Positions 49,567-59,643 of a stretch of DNA of 64,000 nt are shown here, in pieces. A model generated the notes under the pieces. That model saw only the letters and a program-made list of their open reading frames with translations, made no database searches and had not been told where the DNA came from. The translations under genes were made by a program, and so were the position numbers. The first letter of the stretch is position 1; each line of letters begins with the position of its first letter. This DNA is from Plasticicumulans acidivorans (GTDB lineage Bacteria; Pseudomonadota; Gammaproteobacteria; Competibacterales; Competibacteraceae): positions 1-64,000 of the forward strand of contig NZ_QGTJ01000007.1 of the NCBI RefSeq assembly GCF_003182095.1, in the 5' to 3' direction.

Positions 49567-51211
49567 GTGCGGGGCTTTACTTGATGTTGAGCATTTGCAG
49601 GTTCGTTTCGGTAATGCTGTTCCGGTTGTCGATGATGTGAATTTTTCTATTAATCCTGGGGAACGCGTTGCATTGGTTGGAGAAAGTGGTTCAGGTAAAT
49701 CGGTTACAGCACTAGCATGTCTGCGTCTGCTAGACACGAGGTTGGTCAAAGTGTCAGGGCGGATACGGTTTGCTGGTGAAGATTTACTGGCGATCCAAGA
49801 GTCCCAGATGCGGCGACGGCGCGGTCGGGATATTGGGATGATTTTTCAGGAGCCGATGAATGCGCTGAATCCTCTAAAGTCGATAGGAAGTCAGATAGCC
49901 GAAGGGATACAGCTGCATTTCGGGTTGAACGCTGCCGATTCGTGGTCACAGGCCGTGGATTGGCTGGTACGCACAGGCTTAACAGAGCCAGTTCGCCAAG
50001 CACATGCGTTCCCACATATGCTATCAGGTGGGCAGCGCCAGCGGGCGATGATTGCAATGGTTTTAGCGTGTCAGCCTCGTCTCTTGATAGCGGACGAGCC
50101 GACGACGGCTTTGGATGTTAGCTTGCAGGTGCAGATTCTAAATTTGCTGATGCAATTACAACACAAGTCGGATATGGCGATTCTTTTTATCAGCCATAAC
50201 TTAAACCTTGTGCGGTGTTTCGCTGAGCGTGTCTGTGTTATGCAGCGGGGAAGACTTGTTGAGAAAGGCTATGTCGAAGATGTTTTTCATAATCCAAAAG
50301 CTTCGTACACACGAGCCCTAATTTCAAGTATGCCGCAGCGCTTTGTTAGTGAGCAGAGTTATCTTCGATGGGAGGAGAGGGGGGCTCCTAGATTGGAGGT
50401 GAAAAATGTCTCGGTGCGTTTTCAGCAAAACGGCAGGTGGTGGAAGCGTAAAAAAAAGAATTTTTTTTGGGCTGTTCGTGATGTTAGTTTTAAAGTTTTT
50501 TCTGGTGAAACATTAGGAATTGTTGGTGAATCTGGTTCAGGCAAAACTACTTTAGGGTTGGCATTGCTACAATTGATTACGGCTAGTGGGAGTGTAAGTG
50601 TCAACGGTCATGAATGGAGCAGTTTGAGTCGAAGGGCGTTAAGGCCATTGCGCCGTCATTTTCAAGTAGTATTTCAAGACCCATTTGCATCCTTGTCACC
50701 GCGTATGTGCGTGGAGGACATTATAGGGGAAGGGGTCGTTATTCATCACCCGCACTTGGATGCTAAAGCAAGGCGCGAACGTATCGTTGCAGCGCTGTGC
50801 GAGGTAGGATTGGATGATGACGTGCTTTGGCGATATCCGCATGAATTCTCCGGTGGGCAGCGTCAGCGTATTGCGATTGCTCGTGCTTTAGTCGTTGAGC
50901 CTGATTTGATTTTGCTGGATGAGCCTACTAGCGCACTCGATGCGACAGTACAGCGTCAAGTTCTAGAGTTGCTTTGGCAGCTTCAACGGCGCCGAGGTAT
51001 TAGCTATTTGTTTGTTAGTCATGATCTAGCGGTGGTCAGATCAGTAGCACACCGCGTGATGGTGATGCGTCATGGTGAGGTCGTAGAAGAAGGAGAGACG
51101 GAGATGCTTTTTACCTCGCCCAAGCATCCTTATACCCGTGAGTTACTGCGAGCTTCTTTAAACATCGATTTAGGCCAGCATTGTAGGTATGAAAATTCAG
51201 TGTCGAAATAA
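49550..51211 (+). CDS. yejF: peptide ABC transporter ATP-binding protein YejF
   Basis: Fused double ATPase, about 553 residues (E. coli 529). Two nucleotide-binding domains: Walker A GESGSGKS and signature LSGGQRQR in the first half, GESGSGKT and FSGGQRQR in the second. Start is ATG 49550 or GTG 49559; neither has a strong ribosome site, and translation is probably coupled to yejE by overlap. Last gene of the operon, followed by a small terminator. Confidence 0.95.
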   Translation: MHVVAECGALLDVEHLQVRFGNAVPVVDDVNFSINPGERVALVGESGSGKSVTALACLRLLDTRLVKVSGRIRFAGEDLLAIQESQMRRRRGRDIGMIFQEPMNALNPLKSIGSQIAEGIQLHFGLNAADSWSQAVDWLVRTGLTEPVRQAHAFPHMLSGGQRQRAMIAMVLACQPRLLIADEPTTALDVSLQVQILNLLMQLQHKSDMAILFISHNLNLVRCFAERVCVMQRGRLVEKGYVEDVFHNPKASYTRALISSMPQRFVSEQSYLRWEERGAPRLEVKNVSVRFQQNGRWWKRKKKNFFWAVRDVSFKVFSGETLGIVGESGSGKTTLGLALLQLITASGSVSVNGHEWSSLSRRALRPLRRHFQVVFQDPFASLSPRMCVEDIIGEGVVIHHPHLDAKARRERIVAALCEVGLDDDVLWRYPHEFSGGQRQRIAIARALVVEPDLILLDEPTSALDATVQRQVLELLWQLQRRRGISYLFVSHDLAVVRSVAHRVMVMRHGEVVEEGETEMLFTSPKHPYTRELLRASLNIDLGQHCRYENSVSK

Positions 51212-51212
51212 G

Positions 51213-51236
51213 CAACCGCCGTGCGGTTTGTTTATT
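51213..51236 (+). terminator. terminator after yejF
   Basis: Perfect 6-bp stem AACCGC / GCGGTT with CGT loop, then TGTTTATT. Short but well placed, 2-3 bases after the stop. Confidence 0.6.
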
Positions 51237-51874
51237 GATTAAAAATTAATAAGGCTTGTTTGGTGTGCCTTTTTAGTAAAAATTCGGTTCTCGAATTAAA
51301 CTTCGCGGATGCCTTTTTTAAGGGCTTACTGATATGTGTAGAATAGCTGATTTTTGATGATTGCTGAGCTTTATCTTTAGTTGAATTTTTTATAACTGAT
51401 GTATTTTTTCTATACTACAGAAAAGAAGCTGATTTGACATAGGGTTCGCGATGGCAAAATGAGTGCAGCACACACAAGAGTGTGTAAGTGAAGTATTGCA
51501 AAATTAAGCGATAATTTCTCGTTTGGCGTTGATGAATTTGGCGAAAAATTTATTTGGCATTTAATAAAAATAGGTTTTTGTGTTGAGTGTTTTGAATTAT
51601 GCGCGAAAATTATTTGACTAATAAATAATTGATTTTATTAGATATTTGTCCGATGGGTTTCAGTATTGTTAGTCTATGTTTAGGTCGCTTGAATCATTCA
51701 GCTTCTGCAATAATATGTGGTGGCGTAAAAATGCGAAGCATATATTTATATATTCTGGAGTTCGTTACGGCAAGTTCAGCTTACAAAATTTTATGGGGCG
51801 GCCGGCATCGAGATTGCGTTGAGCTGCATTTTGAATCGTACGGCTCCGACATTATAAGCAGCTAACGTTGGTAG

Positions 51875-52006
51875 CTAGTTGCCATCGAAGTCTCGATTGA
51901 GGCTTTTGATATAATCAAGTGCAGCCTCGGTCGAGATCTGAGCATCAGCTCGCTCTTCCAGTGTCAGATCGGGGTGGGTGCGATATTTGGCATTAGCTGC
52001 CATCAT
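51875..52006 (-). CDS. candidate small protein, 43 aa
   Basis: Not recognised. Minus-strand ORF from ATG 52006 (or 52003) with AGGA 2-6 nt upstream. The product is hydrophilic and acidic: it begins MMAANAKYRT, contains HPDLTLEERADAQ and ends SLNRDFDGN. Its codons (CTG, GAG, ATC, ACC, GAC) are more G+C-rich at third positions than the surrounding DNA, which suggests selection for coding. An upstream in-frame start at 52057 would give 60 aa. It could be a small gene or the end of an eroded larger one. Confidence 0.45.
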   Translation of the reverse strand: MMAANAKYRTHPDLTLEERADAQISTEAALDYIKSLNRDFDGN

Positions 52007-52446
52007 AGTCCTGCTGTTTTTTAGGTGGTATGGCGTAGGGTCGGTAACTACTTTCAAATTATGCTACATTCTCAATTTTTTCCATGCCGAATGGCGTCAT
52101 AATTTTTGATTATTATCAGAACAAATGTGATTGCTACCATCAGCCGTTAAGATAATAAGCGGTTATGTACATCCGGCGAAGCAAACTGCACTAGTAAATA
52201 TAGCTTTTAGGTGATCCAGGTCATGAATGTATTGCTCTCTATAAACAATGATTTTTATGTTTTATTTCGCGCGAAGGTTTAGTAAAAAAGCATTTTTATA
52301 AATAGTGGCAAAGCTATTGAAGCAGAATTTATGACCTATTTGATAGGTTTATTTAATGAAGAGCCGTTGGGCTGACGTCGAAGTAAAAAAATTTAAACAG
52401 TTAATTTTCTTCAATAATTTTTATTAAAATTGTCACAATTTCTATT

Positions 52447-53241
52447 GTGAAATATGGGTGCGCTATTTTGCAAAAAAGCTCCTTACGTGTCAGCGAAGTT
52501 TCCTTGCTCGCGCGCTGGTACGCGGATGATTTTGGACGTCGCTTTGCGCTTTCTGAGCACGAAATCCTCGATCATGTGCTGTCGACAATGTTTGGGTATC
52601 ATGCTGTCTGCATTAGCTGCCCGATAGTCAGTGGCGACTGGTTGGCGGCTAGTCGTATAAGCCATCGTTGCCTGCTTCACCCTGTTGAAGGCTGTGGGCA
52701 GGACTCTAGTCTGGTAGCTGATCCGTGTGCAATGCCATTTGGTCCAGACAGTGTCGACGTATTTGTCGTAGTCCATATGCATGAATGTCTCGATTATGTG
52801 CCCCCTTTGTTTCATGAGATTGAACGTTGCTTGATCCCAGAAGGGTGTCTGCTCTTACTGGGTTTCAATCCCCTTGCCGAAGGCGGCTTGTGGCGGCTGC
52901 TAGGGGGGAGATCGGGCAACCTGTCGTCGGGTCTGAGGTTGCACGGAGCGGCGGCTGCCTCGATGGATATTAAGCGCGCAGGGCTTGATGTAGAGCGAGT
53001 GTTCTTTCACGGAAGAAAATCGGAGTGGTGGCGCCAGTTAGCGTGTTGGCCTGTAGCGCTCGGAGCGAAAGGATACCTACTCGTAGCCAAAAAGCGCCTT
53101 TCTACTTTTACCCCGGTGCGTCCACGGTGGCGTTCACGTCGATTGGCTGCGGTTGGTGTAGTAGGAGCGCCACGTATTGGATATGGGGGTATCGTCGGGG
53201 AGGGGCAGGAATATATGAAAATGCGGGGGGCTGAGGTGTGA
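52447..53241 (+). CDS. yafS: SAM-dependent methyltransferase-like protein (YafS type)
   Basis: Class-I methyltransferase-fold protein of about 264 residues, the gene that precedes rnhA-dnaQ in many gammaproteobacteria. Seen: [20 protein letters not shown] (motif II-like, Asp-rich), [19 protein letters not shown] (post-motif with PEG), and the C-terminal [12 protein letters not shown]. The glycine-rich SAM loop is not obvious ([15 protein letters not shown] in its place), so the domain may be divergent. Start uncertain: GTG 52447 or TTG 52468, neither with a good ribosome site. Overlaps rnhA by four bases (GTGA). Confidence 0.78.
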   Translation: MKYGCAILQKSSLRVSEVSLLARWYADDFGRRFALSEHEILDHVLSTMFGYHAVCISCPIVSGDWLAASRISHRCLLHPVEGCGQDSSLVADPCAMPFGPDSVDVFVVVHMHECLDYVPPLFHEIERCLIPEGCLLLLGFNPLAEGGLWRLLGGRSGNLSSGLRLHGAAAASMDIKRAGLDVERVFFHGRKSEWWRQLACWPVALGAKGYLLVAKKRLSTFTPVRPRWRSRRLAAVGVVGAPRIGYGGIVGEGQEYMKMRGAEV

Positions 53242-53702
53242 TCGAGGGGGGCGTAGAGATTCATACAGATGGTGCATGTTCGGGCAATCCTGGGCCAGGC
53301 GGATGGGCTGCGTTAATGAGGTGGAATGATCGTGAAAAAGAACTTTCTGGTTGGGCTGCCCATACCACCAATAATGTTATGGAGCTGATAGCTGTCATTT
53401 CTGCACTGGAGGCGCTGAAGCGCCCTTGCTCGGTTGATTTATACACGGATAGCCGATATGTACTTGACGGTATAACAAAATGGATTACTGGCTGGCGGCG
53501 TAATGGTTGGAAAACATCAACAAAACAACCTGTAAAAAACGTTGAGTTGTGGCTTCGTCTTGAATCATTGGCGGCGCAGCATCGAATTACCTGGCACTGG
53601 GTCAAAGGACACGCAGGGGATCCTTACAATGAGCGTGTTGATCGAGCCGCTAGGGCAGCGATTAGTATCGGTATTTCGAAAAAACTTCATGTCTTAATTT
53701 AA
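53238..53702 (+). CDS. rnhA: ribonuclease HI
   Basis: Cleaves RNA in RNA-DNA hybrids. 154 residues (E. coli 155). Catalytic Asp11, Glu49, Asp71, Asp135 and His125 are all present ([43 protein letters not shown]). Start is GTG 53238, overlapping the preceding stop. dnaQ follows after 18 bases on the same strand; in E. coli these two are divergent, in Pseudomonas collinear. Confidence 0.97.
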   Translation: MIEGGVEIHTDGACSGNPGPGGWAALMRWNDREKELSGWAAHTTNNVMELIAVISALEALKRPCSVDLYTDSRYVLDGITKWITGWRRNGWKTSTKQPVKNVELWLRLESLAAQHRITWHWVKGHAGDPYNERVDRAARAAISIGISKKLHVLI

Positions 53703-53720
53703 ATAAAGGAGAGGACTGAT

Positions 53721-54461
53721 ATGCGCCAGGTTGTACTTGATACAGAAACTACAGGTTTAGATCCAGCGCTTGGGCATCGTATTATTGAGATCGGTTGTGT
53801 CGAAATCGATGGTCGGCGGCCAACGGGGCGCACTTTTCATTGTTACATTAATCCGCAGCGAGGAGTGGATGCGGGGGCTGTCGAAGTGCATGGTCTTACG
53901 AACGCATTTTTGGCAGATAAGCCTGTATTTGCCGATATTGCTCAGGGTTTTTTACATTTTATCGATGACGCTCAGCTTATTATTCATAATGCTGCGTTTG
54001 ATATTGGCTTTATAAACCATGAGTTTTCCAGACTTCCATTCTCAGAAAGGAACATCGCCGATAGCTGGAATGTGTTAGATACGCTTCAGCTTGCGCGTGA
54101 TAAGCATCCAGGGCAGCGGAATACTTTGGATGCACTATGCAGGCGCTATGGAGTTGATAATTCTAAGCGAAATCTGCACGGGGCTTTGTTGGACGCCCGC
54201 ATTTTGGCTGATGTTTATCTTGCAATGACCGGTGGCCAAGTTGCTATGACTCTCGAAGTCGAGCAAGTATCAGAGGTTACCGCGCAAGTCGTGCAGGTGG
54301 AAATGACTGAATTTGTACTTCCTGCTGACCGTCCCGCCCTCCGCGTAGTGGCCGCTGATGAGGGGAGCTTGATCGCACATGAAGCGATGCTCGACATGGT
54401 CGAACGCTCTGTTCGCTCAAACAGCTGTTTTTGGAGGGGAAGGAGGGCAGTTGAGGGCTAG
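53721..54461 (+). CDS. dnaQ: DNA polymerase III epsilon subunit (proofreading exonuclease)
   Basis: 3'-5' exonuclease of the replicative polymerase, 246 residues. ExoI motif with Asp7 and Glu9 (LDTETTGLDP), ExoII NAAFDIGFI, and ExoIII-epsilon HGALLDARILADVY with His and Asp. The C-terminal part after about residue 185 is the flexible polymerase-binding tail. ATG 53721 has AAAGGAGAGG upstream, a strong site. Confidence 0.97.
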   Translation: MRQVVLDTETTGLDPALGHRIIEIGCVEIDGRRPTGRTFHCYINPQRGVDAGAVEVHGLTNAFLADKPVFADIAQGFLHFIDDAQLIIHNAAFDIGFINHEFSRLPFSERNIADSWNVLDTLQLARDKHPGQRNTLDALCRRYGVDNSKRNLHGALLDARILADVYLAMTGGQVAMTLEVEQVSEVTAQVVQVEMTEFVLPADRPALRVVAADEGSLIAHEAMLDMVERSVRSNSCFWRGRRAVEG

Positions 54462-54669
54462 CTGACAACTCTGGGGTAAGCATTTTCCACGATGTTTTGC
54501 AGCTTACTGATCGGGAGGCATAGTCGATTGATGTATTCTCTACTTAGCTCAATTTATAAATCAACGCATGGCTGAATTTATCGCTGGTTAGGCTGGAAAA
54601 GTAAAGTGGTTGTGGTGCCATTCTGGTATTACAGTAACAGATATATCTTTTAAAATCGGGGTAGTAAGG

Positions 54670-56064
54670 ATGATTCGCCTGTTCAGGCACTATGTGCCGC
54701 TGCCGTTACTAACGCTTGCGCTGATTGAATGTCTTATTTTTTTAGCAGCAATTCCCTTTGGTAAGTTTATTCGCTCTGCATTGGAAGGGTGGGCTTTTAC
54801 GACAGAAGGACTGTTGCTTAAAGCCGCCGTGTTTGCGATTGTAATGGTTTCGATTATGACGGCTATGGGGCTTTACGAGAGAAACTTCTGGGATGGCAAA
54901 GCGGACATGATGCTCCGTGTCGCGGTGGGATTCCTCCTTGGGCTGTTTGTTATCACTCTTCTTTATTATATTGCACCAGATTTATATCTCGGGCGCGGTG
55001 AGTTTGGTATTGGGTTTGCTACCGCTTTTGCTCTTGTTGCATTTGCGCGGTTCGGTTTTTTTAGATGGTCAGATCATGAGTCTTTGCGGCGGCGAGTTTT
55101 AGTTCTAGGGTGCGGGAAGCGCGCAAGGCAGATTGAAGAGCTGGAGTCTGGGTGGGCAGGGAATGGCTTTGCAATTGTTGGATATGTGCAGTTGAATGAA
55201 ATTGATGATATTCAAATTGATCCGTTATCATTAATTAAAACAGGTGTGCCTTTACGCGATATTGTAGATTCACATCAAGTGGATGAAATCGTTGTGGCTA
55301 TGGATGATAGACGTAGAGGATTCCCTATAGATGCAATTCTCGATTGCAAGATGAGTGGTGTGCTTATTAGTGATTTATCCAATTTTTTCGAGAGAGAAAC
55401 TGGAAAAATCCGCTTGGATGCGTTGCACCCAAGTTCAATGATTTTTTCGGACGGATTTCATCAAGCGGCTTTGACGTCTGTTAGTAAGCGGTTGTTCGAC
55501 GTTGGTGCTAGCTGTTTGTTATTACTTTTGACATGGCCAATAATGTTACTGGCAGCTTTAGCTATTTGTATCGAAGCGGGAGGAAAGGCGCCTGTATTCT
55601 ATTGTCAAGAACGTGTTGGGCGCAATGATAGGGTATTCAGAGTCATTAAATTCAGGAGTATGCGCGTCGATGCGGAGCGTAATGGCGTTGCTCAATGGGC
55701 GGCAAAGAATGATTCACGTGTCACTAAGGTTGGTGCATTTATTCGTAAAACTCGTATAGACGAGTTGCCGCAGCTTTTTAATGTGTTACGAGGGGAAATG
55801 AGTTTTGTAGGACCTCGTCCAGAGCGGCCGCAGTTTGTAGAGGAGTTAGAGCGTATAATCCCATATTATTCAGTGCGGCACAGAGTTAATCCGGGAATTA
55901 CTGGTTGGGCACAGATTTGTTATCCTTATGGCGCATCAGAAGAAGATGCTAAAGAAAAGCTGCAATACGACCTTTATTATATTAAAAATTACAGCGTGTT
56001 CTTGGACTTAATGGTGTTATTGCAAACAGCCCACGTGATTCTTTGGGGTAAAGGTGCTCGTTAA
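54670..56064 (+). CDS. polyprenyl-phosphate sugar transferase, PEP-CTERM/EpsH1-associated type
   Basis: Membrane initiating glycosyl-1-phosphate transferase for exopolysaccharide, 464 residues. N-terminal four to five transmembrane segments, CoA-binding-like middle domain ([18 protein letters not shown] in part), a further transmembrane segment (about 275-300), then the bacterial sugar transferase domain with [40 protein letters not shown] and [10 protein letters not shown]. The start [13 protein letters not shown] at 54670 matches proteins of this subfamily; it has AAGG only just before ATG, and an upstream start at 54610 exists. First gene of the prs cluster. Confidence 0.92.
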   Translation: MIRLFRHYVPLPLLTLALIECLIFLAAIPFGKFIRSALEGWAFTTEGLLLKAAVFAIVMVSIMTAMGLYERNFWDGKADMMLRVAVGFLLGLFVITLLYYIAPDLYLGRGEFGIGFATAFALVAFARFGFFRWSDHESLRRRVLVLGCGKRARQIEELESGWAGNGFAIVGYVQLNEIDDIQIDPLSLIKTGVPLRDIVDSHQVDEIVVAMDDRRRGFPIDAILDCKMSGVLISDLSNFFERETGKIRLDALHPSSMIFSDGFHQAALTSVSKRLFDVGASCLLLLLTWPIMLLAALAICIEAGGKAPVFYCQERVGRNDRVFRVIKFRSMRVDAERNGVAQWAAKNDSRVTKVGAFIRKTRIDELPQLFNVLRGEMSFVGPRPERPQFVEELERIIPYYSVRHRVNPGITGWAQICYPYGASEEDAKEKLQYDLYYIKNYSVFLDLMVLLQTAHVILWGKGAR

Positions 56065-56086
56065 ATTGGGATGACAGACGGAGCAG

Positions 56087-58261
56087 ATGGGAATGCTGTG
56101 GAGCGGAGATCAGTATCTTTATCAGCTTATAAATGCCAGCTACGGAACATGTGCCTTTCTCTATGCTACTTTTAGTTTAGTACTGCTATATAAATGGAGA
56201 ACCTGGCGGATATCTGGTATTTTTATTGCTGCGACTATGGCCACATCGATTTGGGCGTTGGCTATATTTTTTTTGGCTGAATATTCTAATGCTATTTTTG
56301 TGGTTTTGTTTCCTGGGTTGGAGATAATTCGTACTATATTTTGGGTTTTGTTTTTATTGGGGTTATTGAGCCCGCTTATTGTTCGTGATGTAAAGTTAGG
56401 TGAGGTGTGGTTCGGTCGTTTGCGTGCCATGCTTATTATATTTGGTATTTGCTTGTATTTATTCGAGTTTTTTTCGAATGGTACCCCATATTTTTCGAAA
56501 TCACTATGGCCTGATGTGCATATTTTTGCTCATTTGATGTTGGCTCTTGCGGGGTTGGGGATAATTGAACAACTATTTCGCAATACTAAAACAGAGCATC
56601 GGTGGGGAATAAAATTTCTTTATTTTGGTGTTGGTGTTTTATTTTCATATGATTTTTTTGTTTATGCTGATGCTTTATTGTTTAGGCGTCTCGATTTGCA
56701 AATGTGGGCATCCAGAGGGTTCGTTGATTCGTTAGCATTGCCGCTTTTATTCATGTCGGTGAAACGTAACTCTGAATGGTCTATTGGCTTGTTCGTATCT
56801 CAGAGAATGGCTTTGCATACAGCCTCAGTATTAGGGGCTGGGTTATATCTTATAATTATGGCTGGTGTAGGGTATTATATTAGATCTTTTGGGGGGACTT
56901 GGGGAACTGCGATTCAATCTGTTTTTATCGTTAGTGCGTTAATTTTATTAATTATTTTGATGTTTTCTGGACAGCTTCGTGCGTATGCACGCGTGTTTCT
57001 TAGTAAACATTTTTATCACTATAAATACGATTATCGTGATGAATGGTTAAAATTTACAGAAACGTTATCGGCAGAAGGTGTAGGAGAGCCTGTTCGCGAG
57101 AGGGCAATACGAGCCATTGCAGAGTTGGTCGACAGCTCTGGAGGCTGGTTGTGGCAGAGAGATGAGTCAGGGATGTTTGTTTTATCTGCAACTAGGAATG
57201 CACGTGATTCCGAGCAACGCAGTATAGCGACAGATAGTAGTCTGTGTCAGTTTCTTTCGGCGCGGCAATGGGTTATAGAAATAGGTGAATATTTAGCTGA
57301 GCCGGACCTTTATGAAGGACTGGATTTGCCTAGTTGGCTGACGGGGCTTCAGCGTGTATGGCTTATTGTGCCGCTGATGCAAATTGAGCAATTGCAGGGA
57401 TTCGTTATTTTGACGAAGCCAAGTATTTCTCGAGCTATCAATTGGGAAGATCGTGATTTACTTAAAACAGCCGGTCGACAAGTTGCGGGGTTTGTTGCGC
57501 TGCTGGATGCAACAGAAGCCTTGATGAACACCAAGCAATTCGACGCATTTAACCGTTTATCTGCTTTTATTGTTCACGATTTGAAAAATGTCGCAGCGCA
57601 ATTGTCACTCGTTGTTAAAAATGCTGAAAAGCATCGTAATAACCCCGCTTTTGTCGATGATGCTTTTAAAACAGTCGAAAATGCTACGGGCCGAATGAAC
57701 CGACTTCTTTCCCAGCTTTCGAATAAAACGAACGTTTCTGAAAATATACGAATCTTCTCTTTGCATGGAGCGATTCAAGAAGTCGTCGAAATTAGCCGCT
57801 CGCGCGCACCGTTACCTGTAGTCGTTGGGGATTGTGAAGGAATTGAGCTTCGAGCTAATCGTGATAAATTTGTCGCAATTATATGTCATCTTGTGAGAAA
57901 TGCGCAAGAAGCCACTCCGATTACCGGAAGCGTCAAAATATGTTTGGGGCGTGAAAATAGGTGGATTAGTATAAAAATTGTCGATACCGGTTGTGGTATG
58001 GATGTGGACTTTATTCGAGCTTCGTTATTTAAGCCGTTTCAAACGACTAAAGGTAACGCGGGTATGGGGGTTGGCGTTTACGAAAGCCGTGCGTTCGTGC
58101 TGGGCATAGGGGGGGACATCAAGGTTGACAGTGCAGTAGGGATTGGGACGACTTTCGCTCTGCGGTTGCCGATTGTCGACACAGCAGCGATTGCCGGTGG
58201 TTCCGTAATGGATCAAGCATCGGCTTCAAGTTTGGGGGGGGCTGGAAATTGCGCGAACTAA
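56087..58261 (+). CDS. prsK: PEP-CTERM system histidine kinase PrsK
   Basis: Large membrane sensor kinase, 724 residues. About eight to nine N-terminal transmembrane segments (to about residue 300), a GAF-like region (about 320-470), then the phospho-acceptor His497 in FIVHDLKNVAAQ and the ATPase domain with LVRNAQEAT, DTGCGMD and MGVGVYESR. It is known from loci for exosortase-linked exopolysaccharide, where it pairs with PrsR. ATG 56087 has GGAG upstream. The prsR start overlaps its end by 13 bases. Confidence 0.93.
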   Translation: MGMLWSGDQYLYQLINASYGTCAFLYATFSLVLLYKWRTWRISGIFIAATMATSIWALAIFFLAEYSNAIFVVLFPGLEIIRTIFWVLFLLGLLSPLIVRDVKLGEVWFGRLRAMLIIFGICLYLFEFFSNGTPYFSKSLWPDVHIFAHLMLALAGLGIIEQLFRNTKTEHRWGIKFLYFGVGVLFSYDFFVYADALLFRRLDLQMWASRGFVDSLALPLLFMSVKRNSEWSIGLFVSQRMALHTASVLGAGLYLIIMAGVGYYIRSFGGTWGTAIQSVFIVSALILLIILMFSGQLRAYARVFLSKHFYHYKYDYRDEWLKFTETLSAEGVGEPVRERAIRAIAELVDSSGGWLWQRDESGMFVLSATRNARDSEQRSIATDSSLCQFLSARQWVIEIGEYLAEPDLYEGLDLPSWLTGLQRVWLIVPLMQIEQLQGFVILTKPSISRAINWEDRDLLKTAGRQVAGFVALLDATEALMNTKQFDAFNRLSAFIVHDLKNVAAQLSLVVKNAEKHRNNPAFVDDAFKTVENATGRMNRLLSQLSNKTNVSENIRIFSLHGAIQEVVEISRSRAPLPVVVGDCEGIELRANRDKFVAIICHLVRNAQEATPITGSVKICLGRENRWISIKIVDTGCGMDVDFIRASLFKPFQTTKGNAGMGVGVYESRAFVLGIGGDIKVDSAVGIGTTFALRLPIVDTAAIAGGSVMDQASASSLGGAGNCAN

Positions 58262-59604
58262 ATCGAAAACTGCTTATTGTCGAAGATGATCCAGGTCTTC
58301 AAAGTCAGCTGCGGTGGTGTTTCGAGGAATATGAAGTTCTGACGGCGGAAAATCGTGAGATGGCTATTTCTCAGCTGCGCAGACATGAGCCTCCTATAAT
58401 TACTCTTGATCTTGGGTTGCCTCCAGACCCTACGAATGCATCGGAAGGGCTGGCGACATTGCAGGAAATCATGCAACTTGCGCCCGATACTAAAGTTATT
58501 GTAGTTACAGGAAATGATGACAGAGATAATGCACTGCAAGCTGTAGCAGCCGGTGCTTATGATTTCTATCAAAAACCGGTAGATGCAGAAATACTTAAAT
58601 TAATTGTTGATCGTGCATATAGCCTGTATCAGCTTGAGCGAGAGAATCGAGAGCTCGCATCGCGCGGTTTTGGCCCCCGACTTACCGGTTTAATCTCCGG
58701 TAGTCCGCAAATGCTTAAAATTTGCCAAACAGTTGAGCGGATAGCGCCGACCGATGCAACGACTTTACTGCTTGGTGAAAGCGGTACGGGTAAAGAAGTG
58801 CTAGCTCGTGCATTACACGATTTGTCAGGACGGGCATCAAAGCGATTTGTTGCAATTAATTGCGCTGCAATTCCGGAAACGCTATTAGAAAGTGAACTCT
58901 TTGGTTATGAAAAAGGGGCTTTCACGGGGGCTGCCAAACAGACTAAAGGAAAAATAGAATATGCGGATGGAGGGACATTTTTCTTAGACGAAGTGGGTGA
59001 TTTGCCTATGTCATTGCAGGCAAAGTTATTACGCTTTTTGCAAGAAAGAATTGTAGAAAGGGTCGGTGGTCGTGATGAGATTCCCGTCGATGTCAGGGTA
59101 GTGTGTGCTACTCATAGGAATCTACAGTCACTAATAAAAGATGGCAGTTTCCGGGAAGGTTTATATTATAGAATTAGCGAGATAACAATTAATATTCCTC
59201 CGCTGCGTGAAAGGGATGGTGATGCAGTTTTGTTGGGGCGCGCTTTTTTAGATCAGTTTTCTCAAAAAATGGCTAAATCTTTCAAGGGGTATTCTAAAGA
59301 TGCGTTAGCAGCGTTGGAAGCATACTCATGGCCAGGGAATGTTCGAGAGCTAGAAAATAAAGTTAAACGAGCAGTAATTATGGCGGAGGCCACTCAAATT
59401 ACAGCAGATGATCTTGAGCTGGAAAAGATTGATGACAATAATTTACCGCTTAATCTACGTAGGATTCGAGAGCAGGCGGAACGTCAGGCGCTTGGTCGAG
59501 CAATAAGTCACGCAGATGGTAATTTATCTCATGCGGCAGATTTACTAGGTATTACGCGGCCAACACTGTATGCGCTAATTAATAAATATAATATGAAACC
59601 CTGA
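58249..59604 (+). CDS. prsR: PEP-CTERM system sigma-54-dependent response regulator PrsR
   Basis: NtrC-type activator, 451 residues. Receiver domain with Asp54 (ITLDLGLP), AAA-plus domain with Walker A GESGTGKE (about 175-182), GAFTGA (about 224-229) for contact with sigma-54, and a Fis-type HTH at the end (NLSHAADLLGITRPTLYALI). Start is TTG 58249 with a G-rich site about 8 nt upstream; it overlaps prsK. Presumed target genes use RpoN; no -24/-12 site was looked for exhaustively. Confidence 0.95.
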   Translation: MRELNRKLLIVEDDPGLQSQLRWCFEEYEVLTAENREMAISQLRRHEPPIITLDLGLPPDPTNASEGLATLQEIMQLAPDTKVIVVTGNDDRDNALQAVAAGAYDFYQKPVDAEILKLIVDRAYSLYQLERENRELASRGFGPRLTGLISGSPQMLKICQTVERIAPTDATTLLLGESGTGKEVLARALHDLSGRASKRFVAINCAAIPETLLESELFGYEKGAFTGAAKQTKGKIEYADGGTFFLDEVGDLPMSLQAKLLRFLQERIVERVGGRDEIPVDVRVVCATHRNLQSLIKDGSFREGLYYRISEITINIPPLRERDGDAVLLGRAFLDQFSQKMAKSFKGYSKDALAALEAYSWPGNVRELENKVKRAVIMAEATQITADDLELEKIDDNNLPLNLRRIREQAERQALGRAISHADGNLSHAADLLGITRPTLYALINKYNMKP

Positions 59605-59643
59605 CTGTTACCTGAAGTATAGTGCGGAAAAATTGGAGGTTGT

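Larger units (their letters stand above)
51212..52446. other. gene-poor gap where relatives carry mltD and gloB
   Basis: 1235 A+T-rich bases between yejF and the YafS-like gene. No tRNA, transposase or known RNA was recognised. There are short inverted repeats such as ACACAC/GTGTGT near 51470-51485. One plausible small gene (51875-52006, minus) lies in it. The TTG-initiated frame at 51629-51865 shows no protein-like features. No remnant of MltD or GloB motifs (such as THxHxDH) was seen. Confidence 0.6.

Noticed and set aside
51629..51865. 78-aa plus-strand ORF in the gap
   Set aside because: TTG start without a ribosome site, hydrophobic and irregular composition, no protein-like codon signal.
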